From Aphelocoma coerulescens (taxonomy: Eukaryota > Chordata > Aves > Passeriformes > Corvidae), in NCBI RefSeq assembly GCF_041296385.1, contig NC_091013.1, positions 31,381,001 to 31,445,000 on the forward strand: 64,000 bases of DNA, read 5' to 3'. The notes beneath the pieces are model-generated. The model saw only the letters and a program-made list of their open reading frames with translations. It did not search any database and had not been told where the DNA came from. Position 1 is the stretch's first letter, and every line of letters starts with the position of its first letter. The position numbers were made by a program, and so were the translations under genes. Shown here piece after piece: positions 22,813 through 36,078 of the stretch.

Positions 22813-25800
22813 GTAAGTCACATTTGTGTTTAAGATTGGAGGAGGCAGCTGTGTTTTTATCAGATTTGTTGGGCAAAATAGAATTTGTTTGTTTTCATTA
22901 AGATAAAGCTCTTTCACTGATGCTTTTCGTAAAACGGCTTTTTAGATAATGACTAAACATTAATTATTCCTAGAACTTCTGCATGCTAGTAAGTCAGCGA
23001 TCTTTGCAAGTGAAATGGCTCCATATCACGCTGAATAGATATGAGATTATTTTTGTGGTTGTGCAAGGCTGGCCTTTAGAACCTTACTTCAACATTACCT
23101 TAATGCTGCTGGAGTTTGTCACACTTGCTAAAAAACATCATGTCACATATGCCTTTGATGTACTGATGTAATTTTAAAAGACTGCAGTCTGCAGCTTCAC
23201 CTCTGAATTACTTGAAATCCAATTACAGTTATCTCTGGTCTCTCACGATTTTGTTGATGTTTTTGAATTAACAAAAGAAGTCAAGAAATAGATAGGAACG
23301 GGCACTTGTAATATATCAGTGTTCACCTTCACTTTAGTGCAACAATAGAAGCTTTTACCGTTTTTTACTCTAGTATACAAAGGACTGAATTGTTTTGCCA
23401 ACATAAACCAGTCTATGAAACAGATGGGCTGCAAGTTAAAAAAATTTTAAAAATAGCATCAGTCTCCCAAACTCAGCGAAATAAGTGAATTCTTTTAATA
23501 ACTGGTAGGCAGGAGCATTATGAATTTCTGCAAAACCATTCACCTCTTTAATCCCATTTGAGAGAGGGAAGTTCTTGTAACAGTCAGTCATGTGAATTTT
23601 AGAGTGCATCTGGCCCATAATTTATGTTTTCTGATTCCTGTTATTTAAATTCAGAGCATTATATCATGTAAATCTCACAAGGTGTCACCATTTGTTACAT
23701 GGCCAAAAGTAGTCACAGAAGGAGGTACAATAACAGTGATTTATTGTGGGACGTTTTGATTTCTGCTGCAAATACGCATTAAAAATCCTCTGGAAATTAA
23801 TCTAGAAGAAGATTTGACATGGTGTAAGAAATGACTTGTCCTGCAGATTGTGTTGTGGAATGTAATTATAGTGTGCAAGCACATTCAGACAAACTTATTA
23901 AATGAATTAAGCATTAGCAACCTTATGCCTTCTGATAGTATGATTGCTGGGAACGTTTAATAGAATGATTTCAATAATTATCATTTTTTAAAATAATATT
24001 GCAATAAAGACCAAAAGAAGAAGGGTTTTAATGCCATCTGGAGGTATTTTGGAGAAATGAACACTTTTTTTTTGCTGATATTTAGTAATATGCAAAATGT
24101 AAGCCATTCTCCAAACTGTTTTTTTCTACTTAGTATTTTATTGATGAGGAATGTTCCTTTCTTCTTCTTCATTGGATTAAAATCCTGTAAGAGTTCTGAA
24201 CCAACAATAGTGGTATCTCTGAAGCCAAAATATGGGTTCAGAGGTACACCCCAATATGGTTATGGATTGGATTTGAGACTTCCTACAGGGTTATATAGTG
24301 TGTCAGAATCTCGTTAGGTGTGAAAGGTTCCCTGCCTAATAAGAGATGTTGGTACAACCTTCTGAACTGGGCTGTCTACTAGATACAGTATATTTATAAT
24401 TCTTACCTTTAAATTGTTACTATATTCTAAGGCTACCCCACAGCATACATGGATTCCCAGAACAATTTTTAGAGGCAGAAGCAACTGGTTACTGTTGATA
24501 AATCAGTGCGTTCAGCAGCCAGAGGCCCCTCCAGTTGGAGAAATTCCATGGAAATGGAGGCAGGGGTAAAAAGAGGAGATGAGAAGAAGGGAACCAACAA
24601 GTGCTGTGTCAAAAGAGAAGGAAGAAAGTGAGAGGGATACAGTTAAGAAGCAGAAAAAGGAGTTGCGAACATCAAGTTTTCAGAAAGAGATACAAAACTG
24701 AGAACAGTAGAAGAGAAAACCAGAGATCAAAAACTGAAGACAAATAAAAGCCACTAGCAAACTAAAGGTGTTCGTGTTACTCAATAGAGGGCTGGATCTG
24801 TGAGTGCTAGTGAAGGAAAGTAACTCACGCTGATACATAGACACACACCAATGTCGCAGTTCTCTTTATGCTACCCTGCTGTTGGCCTTTCCTGGGTTTC
24901 TTCTCTTTTCCACCATCTCCTAGGACAGCTTTTTACCCCTGGTATCTCAGGCAAATACAAACTTTCTCTGCTCTTTTGGGGCTGTAGCAACTCACACCTG
25001 TGTACACAATGCACAGCCAGGAGAACCTGCAGTGCGCACCTGCACATGGATGTGTGAGCCTGTGTGCCTGGTCTGTCTGCAGATGGATGTTCTCTTCCTT
25101 GACGCACGTGGAGAAGACCATGCCTGGGCAAGAGCTCCAGCAGTGCCCAGCTGGGAGCTGCAGAGGTGTGCAAGGGGCACGAATGCTGCCAGTGGTCCCT
25201 GTGGGTTAAAAGGCTGCACCCTCTTGCGAGGTGTCACTCCCTTCAGAGTGTCAAAGGAGCCCAGTTGGCATCTCCTGGCAGGGGTGATAAAAAGAACCAA
25301 TACTGATGTAGGAGAGAGATGGCGCGTTCAGGCCTGACAAGGAGGAACTGGATGCATCTCACTGTGAATCAGCGTTTCCCTGTGAAAATGGAACAAACAG
25401 CAACAAAAAAAAAAAACACTAAGTCATGTTTGCCTAGAGGAAAATAACAGAAAATATGGGGAGGAGTAAATTAATGTTTTTTCCTTGAAAATGTCTTTTT
25501 TATTTTCCTCAGGCATGTTACAAGCCTCACACTCTAGCCAAGCTTATATGATTCAATGGCTGTTAATTCAACCCCTGGTGCAGATATACTACCTCCATCC
25601 AAACATTATTTATGCAGCTTCAAAGGACAGGTTGATTACCCTCCTGAATCAGACAGGGAGGCATTTGTGAACCAAGCATTAACATGACATCTCCCCTCAC
25701 GATAATCCTTGTGCCTTGCTCCAGGTCCTCAAAAACAAACATAACCCTGAGACCTGGAGCCCCAGGACCAGAGGTGCTATCTGTAACCTCTGAGAGTACA

Positions 25801-26507
25801 GAAAGAGAGACTGCAGGATGCATAGTGGTCTGTTCAGAGGGTTTGGGTACAGTAATCATTTGGAATAGCATTATGCATAGGGGCTTTTCCTGTGTGTATT
25901 AACTCCCTAGATAGACTCATTACGACATAGCTCTCCGCTAATAATAATATTAAACATTAAAAAAATAGTATGCATTAGATGATGCATATTAATTGATGCA
26001 GCATCCTAATGAGGCAGATGAATAAGGGCATTTATTGCAGTGCTAAGGATAATGGAGATGGATTTAGGAGAATGAGACTGATGCAAAAGCGGGAAGGAAA
26101 TCTAAGCTGTAACATTTTGCACGGTATTCCTATGGCTTTCACCACCTTGGCATTCACAATAATCACCTGAGCTGGCACTGAAGAATTGCAATAAAAGGTG
26201 CAAACAATACCAAAGTGTTAAGCTGTCTGGAGTCTTCCCCGGTTGATTCATGTTCCTTGTAATTGAATGCTTTTAAAGCCATGAGAATTCTGTATTTGAA
26301 GGGGGTTTGTTGTTGTACACAATATATATAGCTCTCTATGGGTCATATGGTTACAGCTTCACTGAGCATTTCCAAACTTTTGGGACTGATAGAAATATCC
26401 AGTGATTTTTTTGTTCTTTTGGTTTTGTGATCAGAGGGTCAATTTTCAAGGGTCAGAAAACTTCCACAAATTTTGTTAAAAACACCTAATTTTTATTAAA
26501 ATTCTTT

Positions 26508-26517
26508 CCCCCCCCCC
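26508..26517. repeat. C10 homopolymer
   Basis: Ten consecutive C followed by GG in an otherwise AT-rich region. It could be a sequencing-difficult site, and its length should be treated with caution. Confidence 0.85.
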
Positions 26518-27223
26518 GGTTTTACCACCTCTAGTCTGGAGGGCTGCATCTAGACATGGGTATGGATGAAGGAATAGGGGTCTTTGGTTCTTTAATATTT
26601 GCAGTTATAGGATTTTAGTCTTTCTTTGGCAAATCTGTTTGTCCTTTCAGTAAGCCTCAGACTGTTGCAATTAGAACTTTTTATTTTAGAAAACTTCTGT
26701 GCAAGGCAAACTGATTGCAACCAATTCACATGTTTCAGAGTACCTTGCAGGGCCAAAGAAACTCCTCCCTGAGCTAGGAGTCTGGGGTCTTCCATCCTCC
26801 CACGTGCAAAACGTGACAATAATTTAAAAATGGTGCAAATACACAAAGTGCTCAGCGTGACTCCCCTCTTGGAATGACTTTCAATGTACTGTCTGTTGTG
26901 ATGTTCTTCAGCACCTTTGTGTTTGTAAATGATTTTCAGTTCAGACTACCCAAGGTTAATCATGCCTGACTGTGATTCACTGCTATGCATTTACCTCGAC
27001 ATTTCTAGTGCACTTACTTAATGATATCAGAGCTAGCAACTAGATACCTCAGTGCTGTCTCTTTATTAACCCTCCCACAATTGCTTTCATGCTGAGCTGC
27101 TCCAGATTTTTCCCTCCCTTTTTACAAGAGAATTAACCAAGATTGAGGGGGGCTTTTATAATTTATGGCAGTTATGCAGGTTTTGTCCTTTGCTAATACT
27201 CTCTGAGAATCACAGCGATCACA

Positions 27224-27253
27224 GTGTGTGTGTGCATGTGTGTGTGTGTGTGT
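27224..27253. repeat. (TG)n microsatellite
   Basis: GTGTGTGTGTGCATGTGTGT and continuing TG units, with one CA interruption. It is a simple alternating purine-pyrimidine repeat. Confidence 0.9.
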
Positions 27254-28805
27254 TGGCTTGTTTGCTTTTGCCAGGCAGAAATAGATGTTGGCTCTGTTCC
27301 TTCCCTGTACTGGTCCCCAGCATCACTTGCAGAATGGTTTGCTCAGGGTGATCTTCGTTAACAGCACTAAAGTCAGCAGCTTCTAAGCTGTCCATTTGCA
27401 GACATTAGTGCTACAGTTTCTTGCCCGTCCAACACCTGCTCATCATTCTCACCACCCTGATTCTCCTTCAGGAAGGAAACATCATGTTTGAGCAACATCA
27501 CTGTTGTTCTTGCTTGATGTGACACACGTTTGTATTGGCATGAGCATCGCATGTTGATTATTTCTTCCTCTCTTCTGTCTTGCCCCTTGTGTGTTCAGAG
27601 CGGCTTACAGATTATTCAACAGCCAAAATCCCCTGCTGGTTCCCCCTTCTGCAGTGGTAAGACTGAGGCAGGGGGGTTACAAGGTGTCTGCAGAGAACAG
27701 AGGGAACCAGTCTCAAATGCAGGCAATCAGTTTGAGCAAGTGCTGCCAGCTCACCATCCAGCTCTTAGCCCCCGGGGAGCTTGTCCTCTCACATCTGGCT
27801 GACCTGTAGTCTTGACCTTAAGTCTCTCAGGCAACAATTGCAACCTGCTGGGACTTTTGGAGTTGGAAGAGTAGCCTTAATCCCACCTCACTTCATTGAA
27901 AGGTCTGGTGCAAGTTATTTTAAGCTTGGACTTCCCCCAGCTAAAATAGTTAGACCACCATGAGAACTATCTCATTAATATTTGTACAAAGTGTTGAAAA
28001 ATGTAATGTTCTGTAAAAAAAGCTGAGGATTACTCACCCAGAAAAGTAAAGGAAATGGGCAGTAGTTTCAGTTTTCAAAGACAGACTTGGGTAGTAAGTG
28101 GTGAATGTCCTGAGGAGTGCCACATGTAGGGAGAAAGGGAGAGGAGAAGCTGCTGCCTTTCCCAGATGCCTGCAGACCTGATGATCAGTGGCAGCTCCTG
28201 CCCCATCACCACTCTCCCATCCTCTCCCCAGAATTTCAGTCTTGGGGCAGGGGTCACAAAATTTAAATTAGAAGGATTTGGCTTTAGTCTTGCTGAACTG
28301 GAGAGAGAGATGGCAAATAGAGAAGGGACAAAGCATGCAAGCTGCAGAGGAAAAAACCCTCCAGCAGTGCATCTTCAATATCCTTCTCTTTGTTTGCCAA
28401 AAGGACCATGATGGATCAAGTCAATTGAACCAGAAAATAGCTAACAGATGGGTCTGGAGGACAATGGAAGGGGTGAAATCCATGCTAGTGAGGAAGCTGG
28501 TTCCAAAAAAAAGGGCTGCACGAACTTTTAGGGGATATAATCCGCTTTTTAGCTTTCAGATTAAGATACTGGGGCAACTTCCTAATCTTTCACAGTTCAG
28601 CTTGTGGGCATGCTAGATGGCAAGGACATCTGCAGCAGACACGTCAGCCAGTGATTTGGTGAAAACTCTTTTAGTAACTCCATGGGCTCTATGCAGGGCT
28701 ATCCTGGAGTATATGAATCTGCTCATGAGCCACAGATGACCCTACTTTGCTGAGAAGCATAACTTCCAAAGGGTGGTAGCTAATATGAAATGGCATCCTT
28801 TATGT

Positions 28806-28825
28806 ATTTGTTTGTTTGTTTGTTT
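28806..28825. repeat. (TTTG)n tetranucleotide repeat
   Basis: Five near-perfect TTTG units between TATGTA and TTTCTAAAAAC. It is a likely polymorphic microsatellite. Confidence 0.85.
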
Positions 28826-28898
28826 CTAAAAACATCAATATGTCAATGGCTTTTAATGTATATCTGTGATGTTTTTGAGAGAAGTCTTGCAGACCATG

Positions 28899-28924
28899 AA
28901 AAAAAAAAAAGAAAGAAAGAAAAC
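28899..28924. repeat. A-run followed by (AAAG)n
   Basis: An A12 run followed by GAAAGAAAGAAAAC. It is a low-complexity purine tract. Confidence 0.85.
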
Positions 28925-31900
28925 AACCCCTTACTATGATGAATGAAGGCAGTGTTTTTCAGAGTGATGGAGGTCTTTAAAACTGCAGAAGTGAAAGTCT
29001 AGTGTTTATCCATGAACTAAGTCTCTGGCAGAAGAAGAAGGCTGGCTTCATTGCACTCTTCCACCTGTTTACTCGAGCCTCAGCTTGCAGAGCTAACCCC
29101 TAACACTGCCAGATTCTCACTCTGCTCAGCCAGTCCAGCAAGGGCAGCTAAAATTTTAAAACCCCCTCCTCTGCTCTCAAATTTCCATGAAAAAGTTCTT
29201 TTTTTCTGCCCCTTCCCCTGAAATATTACCCTTAGCCCATGTACAGAGTGTTTCTCTGTGTGTTAAATATATAGACTGTAAAAAATGTAATTCTACCATA
29301 ACTTCCCACTCCCAGAAACAAAGAGATTTCACCTGTGGGATGCATCAGAGCCGCTGTGGTATTGTCACAATGCTGATGTGAACCTTTCCTGCAAATTCCT
29401 AACCTTTTCTGAGCACAGATTTTTCGAGTTTACAGAGAACAATGCAGCTGATAGTTCACAAAAAAACCCTATTGTAAGTTGATACCAAGAAGTCTATTTT
29501 CTTCAAATGCTATAAGGGCATTTTCTTGGAAGACATTTGCTCTCACAGATCTTGACTGAATCTGTCTTTAAGGTTTACAAAGTTAAGGAGAAAGAATAAA
29601 TTTGAACTATTGGTCTTTTTTTTTTTTGCCATGTAAAATATATAGACACACAGCAGTCAAAGTTGATACAAGTAAAAATAATCTTTAAATAGCACCTAAA
29701 GTCATATAAAAAAGATGTCAAATGCATGATCTCCCTGAAAGAAGATGAGTTGCAGCTGATTTGTTTGGTTTAGAAAGAAAACATATGGAAACCCAATCTG
29801 ACCCTAATTGCAGCTGTGGTTTTCCTGGGACAAAATTGAGCTTCTGTTGATTTCAAGTCAGACCAAAAAAAGCGTTATCTGAGATGTCAACAGAAACAGG
29901 GATAGATGAACACTAAATAAAAGTACTACTGAGGTCCAGGGAAGTTTTGTTTGACTTAGATGGGGTGAGAAAGGGCTTTCACTGTCCTATTTTTAAATGC
30001 TATCCCTCTCTTTTACCAGATATAGCAAATGGCTTGCATTAACCACCTTTATGGCTCAGTGCAGAGTTTTATTTATAAAGTACCCTTGATACAGGTCCTC
30101 TTGTGTAGCACCTTCACCTTTACTACCTACCTGTACTCTGCACACTGTAGGGAAAAATAATTAGCTGCAGGAAGCTGCCCTCGTTTTGATGCCACCCTTG
30201 GCTCAAAGCTGAAGGGGAAAGTAGTTTTATGCAGGAGAAACCTCCACAAAACAGCAGCTTTTGTCCCATTGGAAAACTTACTATAATGAAGAGCATTATT
30301 TCTAATTTTACACCAAGTAAAAAAAAGCTTCTGTATCACCAGTGTTCATTGAATGCCATTTAGAATAAAGCTGGCTAACTTAACTGGGTGAAATATCATC
30401 ATGCTTGAGGAAATGTTTTCCTGTATTACACTGAAAGCATATTATTTTTCTCTTAAGTACTGTTTTCCTTGGACTTTGTCATTTGTAAGCGACTAATTAG
30501 GAACTTTGTATGTATTATGTATTAGCTCGGAATACAGTGGTTAAAGAGGGGTTGCCAGGAAAATCAGGAGATGCAAGTACCTGGGAAGAAGTCTGTTTCA
30601 TTGGCAATGCCTCCAGGAAGGCAGACACCATCGACCCCACTCTGTATTTTTTCTCTGAAGAAAATGATGAATGGAAGCTCAGCGTCTCGCACGTTGGAGT
30701 CGCGGTGTGCGTGGTGGTGGTTTTTGCTGGGCTAAAATTCCTGGTTGCCAGGGTAACACATTTTGGAAATTCTCTACCCTGGGCTAAAGCTGCTGCAACT
30801 TGAAACCCGCTGTAGCTGATGCTTGGCGGGGGCACCACCGCTGCTGGGTGTGGGGGGCTGCTGGCTTTGCCCAGGGGGTTGGGGCGGGCAAACAAAACAA
30901 AATGGGTCCAAAAGAAGAGAAAGGCGATTGGGAGCATTGGATACTTCCAGGATGTCATAAGCTGATTCTTTTCTCCACACCATGTCCCATCAGCTAAAAG
31001 ATGGGGGGGTTACCTCACCTCAGGGCTGAATTTGTGGGTGATGGGAAGAAGAGAGGTGTGTGTGCGCCTGGAGGGTGGGGAGAGGAGGAGGGTGAGAGGG
31101 GAAGAAAGAGAGATACAGGGTTCTGGCCACCTGCCAAGAAAAATAACTAACATTTTGCAAAAGAGAAATCCTAAGACTGAGGTCATAGTATGGAAAAAGT
31201 CTGTTTCACAGACTCTTGAGCCTGAATACAGGCCAAGTTTTTTAGTTTTTTTTTTCCCCTAAATGCAGGCATCCTATTAACATTTGAACACTAAAGCTCG
31301 TCCAGGAATGGAAAGATTTTGGAATCTGAAGTGCCTTAGATTTCTGCTTTATTGGTACACAGATACAATTTTTTAATAACAAGAAAGTGAGATTCTGAAT
31401 GAGAAGCTGCCTCATTTTGCTGTAAACTTATTTTATGACTATGAAGAACAAATAAAAGGAGTCTAAAGAAGCGCCTGTTTCTCCCACAGAGTGACCAACT
31501 CGAAAAAAAGAGACATTTCAAGCTTGGTGGACAACTTTTTATTTGCCATGCAAAATACAAAAAGATACTGAAACCTGAAATGATGATGAATTTTCCTGTG
31601 TGGAAAAGTCCGACTGTTCAGCCATGAATAGCTATGATTTTTTTAAACCTTTATAGTGGCAGGCTGGCAGTTTCATGACAAATTACTTTTCATACCTAAC
31701 TAAACAAATTATTGAAGTTCTTCTGCCTTAATCTTTGGATTTGGATTAAAAGTCAGAGTGCGGATATTTTTTAACTGGGGAAAAAGCAACCCTTTGGATT
31801 TGTTAGGATGTTATTGCAAGCAAGTTTTCTGGTCTTTGATTTGCTAAGCTACAACTGGAGTCTGCCTTCCTCAGGGTAAGAATACTTCCACATTATCATT

Positions 31901-34900
31901 TCACCTGTGGTATTTTAAGAGGGAGAATATTATATCTCAGCATGTATCTTGGCTTTTTGCATTCTGTTCTTTGTTTAGCATGCAGACAAGCTTCATCTCC
32001 CAAAAGAGATGTGGAATATATTTATCGGCAATTTAGATAGATAGATTTGACAAGCAAGCAGGGTGACACACCAAAGCTATCAAAGCTGGAGATGAATCAG
32101 GACAAAGGTTTGGATGAGGTGTATTGTTCCTGAGATTCAAAAGGATTATACTTACTGATCGTTCCAAAATCAGGGCAACTGTACCACTGACTTACAAAGA
32201 TAAAAGCTTAGTTTTTCCAAAGGGAAAAAAAAAAAACAACCACATGGTTTGATTGGCCCACAGACCTTTTATGGCAAAATAGTGCAATTACAGCTGGCAT
32301 TTCTGCATGCTGATTTTTATTAGTTTTGTAAGATATTTTGTCAGGATTCATTTGTGCTGATTCCCCCTTTCATGGCATAAACTGTAAGCAATTGTCGCTA
32401 GAGAAAAGGAGTCACTTGACATTTTTCTTCAGAGACACACTCCAGGAGGTGTGATAGATCAGGTAGACTAAATTAAAACAGAACTGATCTGTTACCTGAT
32501 AAACATGTGAACTTACCATATATTTAATTGTATTAGAATTTAGTGCAGTTATGGGTAAAAATCCTGTACATTCACCATCAGCTTTCCTACTATCAAACCA
32601 AACAGACAAATCAGCACAAATAATACCTTGAAAGTATTTAATAGCACAATACAGACAAAGAATGAGAAAATTGCCCTTTTGTACTTGGTTTGATGACCAA
32701 TTTTGTGGCATTTAGGTAGGCATAGAAGGGGACTTCTGTTCTGAAGTCCCCCAGGGAGATGAGGCAGGCTTCCAGATGTGCGTCCTGTCCTGATGTAGTT
32801 CAGATGGAGGCCAAATACAGCAAAGAGCAAGGAAAAGGTCTGGGGCCGGGAACCCCAGAACATCATTGACATAACCTCAAAAACAGTTTTTCATTGCTCT
32901 GGTCTATACTGGTTTTAACTGTTGGTCTTAAGAAACAATTCAGGTCCTTGCTCATGTAAAATCCACATTTTATTTATAACTTATACAAAAAATGTAGTAT
33001 GAGACATAAACTTTAATACTTGTAATAACTGTAAGCAACAGCAATTTCTATACACTTCTGTGGAAGAAACGATGAAGGCTTTTGCCACAAACTGTTAAAA
33101 AAATCGGGGTTTTCCTCTGTCACACAGGAAGATTTTGATCTCATAAATAATTATAGACAAACATGATCTCTTCTAGCAGGACTTCTTTCAGTATTAATGT
33201 TTAAAAGACTGAGAATTCCTGTGGGTACCTAGATTTCTGCTTGTGCTGTGCTGCCCATCTCCAGTTCAGTTAAAAAGTATTTGCCTGGGAGCAGCAGGCT
33301 TTACTGTGAGCAGCCTCAGTAAAGTGGGATGACTTGCATGTGTTCAAAAAAGGGCTTGCTACAAAGTGACTGCACATGGAACGAGCAAGAGAAAAAAAGA
33401 GGAACCTGTGTTTGTCAGAGTGGAGGTCTGCTTCTCCTCAACATCCCTCACAGCTGCCATGAGCACACTGAGCATCGCGTCCCGCAGCGCAGTGATCCCA
33501 GCACAGCTCCGCTGGGTGAGCGGTCCAGCTCCGAGGCCAGGAGACACACGGTCAACTTAGGAGGGATGTCCTGTCCTCCCCTGAAGAGTTTTACTCTTGA
33601 AGGCTTTGTATTCAAGAGAAAGAAACCTCTCCCTGAGCCTTTTACATGGATTTCATTACTGTCTGGGAATGGCTGGCCAATGCCACTCTTCAGCAGGCAT
33701 GCTCTGGTAAGGAGCCCTGCAGCACCCACAGCAGCATCCTGTGACTGATGCTGAGTAGGCAGGAATCAGGGACCAGATTTCCAGCTCTGAAGCCTGGGAG
33801 ACAGTGGAATAAAGAGAGAAGGGGGAAGATCAGAGGTATGGTAACAGAAGACTTTCATCCAGGATTTTAGGAGTTTCATTACTGTATGTAACACATAAGA
33901 CAGAACAAATATCAAGACATACAAAATACAAAAACAATGAGAGGAGGGCAGAAAGTTGGATGCTAAAGGTAAGATTTGTAGAAGGACCTATAATACTGAT
34001 ATTATTCCAAATTTGTATATATTTCTCTCAGGCAAAAGTAGGTGGATGACTTAATAACCATTATCTCCAGGCCCTGTGAAAAGATTATATAAAGCAACAG
34101 CCCTCCTTCTAAAATTATTTTGATTTATCTTTATCTAACAGAAATGGCCAAATATCTGTTTAGCATGATCCCATTTGGCCCAATGACATTCCAGAGCTAT
34201 GAATTCACTATGAGAAGAACAACTCTTTCTGTGCACTGAAGAACATAAAAGCCTGGGTGCCTAGCTGGAAAGCAAATACCTCCTGCTCAAGCCGGTTATG
34301 TTTTTCTACTTGAGCAAAATTAAAATCTCATCTTACTGCTTTGCATGCACTTGTCATCCACTCAGATTTTTATTCAAATAGATCTCTGGTTCTTTTCAAA
34401 GAATGTCTTCTGTATGAGTTGCATTAGCTTTAAAGACTCACCAAGAACAGCACGGTCCAGGCTGACACTCTCCCATCAGAGAAGGAACTGTATGAATCTT
34501 ATCCTGCAATTCTGCAGCTCAGTTAATTAAGTATTTGATGTCCTAAGAAGCTGCTGCCTCCCAAAGCCAAGGAGAGGAAGCCAGACCCTGTTTCCATCTT
34601 TGGCCACCAGACACAGTGACGTTCAGAGACTTTCCACCCATCACACCATGTTACACAACTCTTCCCCTCTCCCCAGCCCACAGTGTTGATGAAATTAAGT
34701 AGCATGAAAAATTAACCCCACTGTTGTTGTAATGCAGCTGGGTAATGTGTGGCCTCATTTGCTGCTACAGGAGAATACGTGTTTGATGCTTTGGTAGTGT
34801 GGCTCTGTGGATGGGGCAGAGGGGACCCCAGTAGAACAAACCTGGGTAACAGCCCCACATCCCTGCCCAGTCTCCAGGTACTCCTGGGCCCCCTAGGCCC

Positions 34901-35980
34901 AATGCACAGGATGATTTCTGATTTCTTTCCCAGTCTTGTTACTTGCTGTCCATCCTCTGCCATCCACCACTTCTGCTTTTTTTCCCTTCATTTTCTTTCT
35001 TGCTGCACCCTCTCTGCTGTTTTCCCACCATCCCATCCCTGGTTTTGCCAGGATTCATCACCTGCAGCCTCATTTCTTACTGTTTTTCACCTCTGTGGGT
35101 CCTCCCCTTTTCTACTTCTGCCCCACAAAACATGTCTCCATGTCTCCTGAAAAACAGAAAAGAAATAAAGAGCTATATGTAACACAGGATACAAAAAATA
35201 CACCCACAGTAGCTCAGGTTTCTGGATTAGTGCATGTCATCATTTGCCTCCTTTCCCCCTTGATTCTTCCATCATGTCATCTCTGCTTCATGGTAAAGAC
35301 TAACTTTTAACTCCTTTGTCAGGTGCCCAGGTATTGCTCCAATCTTCCTTTAGGGCACATAGATTTCCATTACTTCTCTTTTAAGAATCACACAAGAAAA
35401 AGAAAATAAAAAGAGAGACAGAGAGATTAATATGGAAAAAAGTTTTACTTAGCTATAAAATGTTTTCCTTTTATAACTTTAGGCATGATTGACAGATAGG
35501 TTTATTTAATCAAATTGCCTTTTCTGACAGTGTATTATTTAATGAGGGAGTTCTTTTTTTTGATTGCATAGGAAATGTGGAAGCATCTGAGAATTTCTAA
35601 TGTGCTATTTACTCATCCATTATGTTGGGAATCAGTATAATTTCAATGTCAGCAGTGGAATTAATAACCATAACTGTTAGCTGTCACAGAATGATCTATT
35701 TGGGGATTTTCTCAGCAAACCAGGATATAACCCCCATCCTTACACCACAGAAGGAAGTTTTAAAAAATAAGTCAAATTTGAACATGTTTTTGTTTTGATT
35801 ATCCCTTCCAGGCTGATGGTAAAGGCACATATTTTCAGGCTTTAATTCAGCATTGAGTCACTGATATGAAATCCTTTAGCAGCATGAATTATCCCTACTT
35901 TTTTTCCCCGATTTATTCACTCAGCTTCTCAAAAACTTCCATCAAGGATGTCTCCCCATTTAAGTGCACCCCCCATTCCT

Positions 35981-36078
35981 TAAAAAAAAAAAAAAAACCA
36001 AAAACAAACAAAACCCAACAAAACAAACAAAAAAAACCACCCAAAAAAAACCCCCAACAAACAACAAACCAAAACCCT
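35981..36078. repeat. A/C-rich low-complexity tract
   Basis: A16 followed by about 80 bases consisting almost only of A and C (ACAAAC, AAAACCC, CCACCC units). It probably began as a poly(A) tail that degenerated. The lysine/asparagine-rich peptide read here is an artefact of composition. Confidence 0.9.

Larger units (their letters stand above)
22813..30500 (+). other. AFF3: AFF3 29.7-kb intron, first part
   Basis: This part begins at donor GTAAGT after 22812. It is mostly AT-rich noncoding DNA. It contains a candidate AT-rich regulatory block near 25925-26230, a C10 run at 26508-26517, a TG repeat at 27224-27253, a TTTG repeat at 28806-28825 and an A/AAAG tract at 28899-28924. A purine-rich, low-complexity stretch lies around 24560-24760. 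No transposon body, RNA gene or protein-like ORF was recognised. Confidence 0.75.

Noticed and set aside
30510..30803. 97-aa plus ORF considered as an extra AFF3 or novel exon
   Set aside because: No matching AFF3 residues and no convincing acceptor/donor pair in the phase required between the 52-nt exons. It is kept only as a CpG/promoter candidate.
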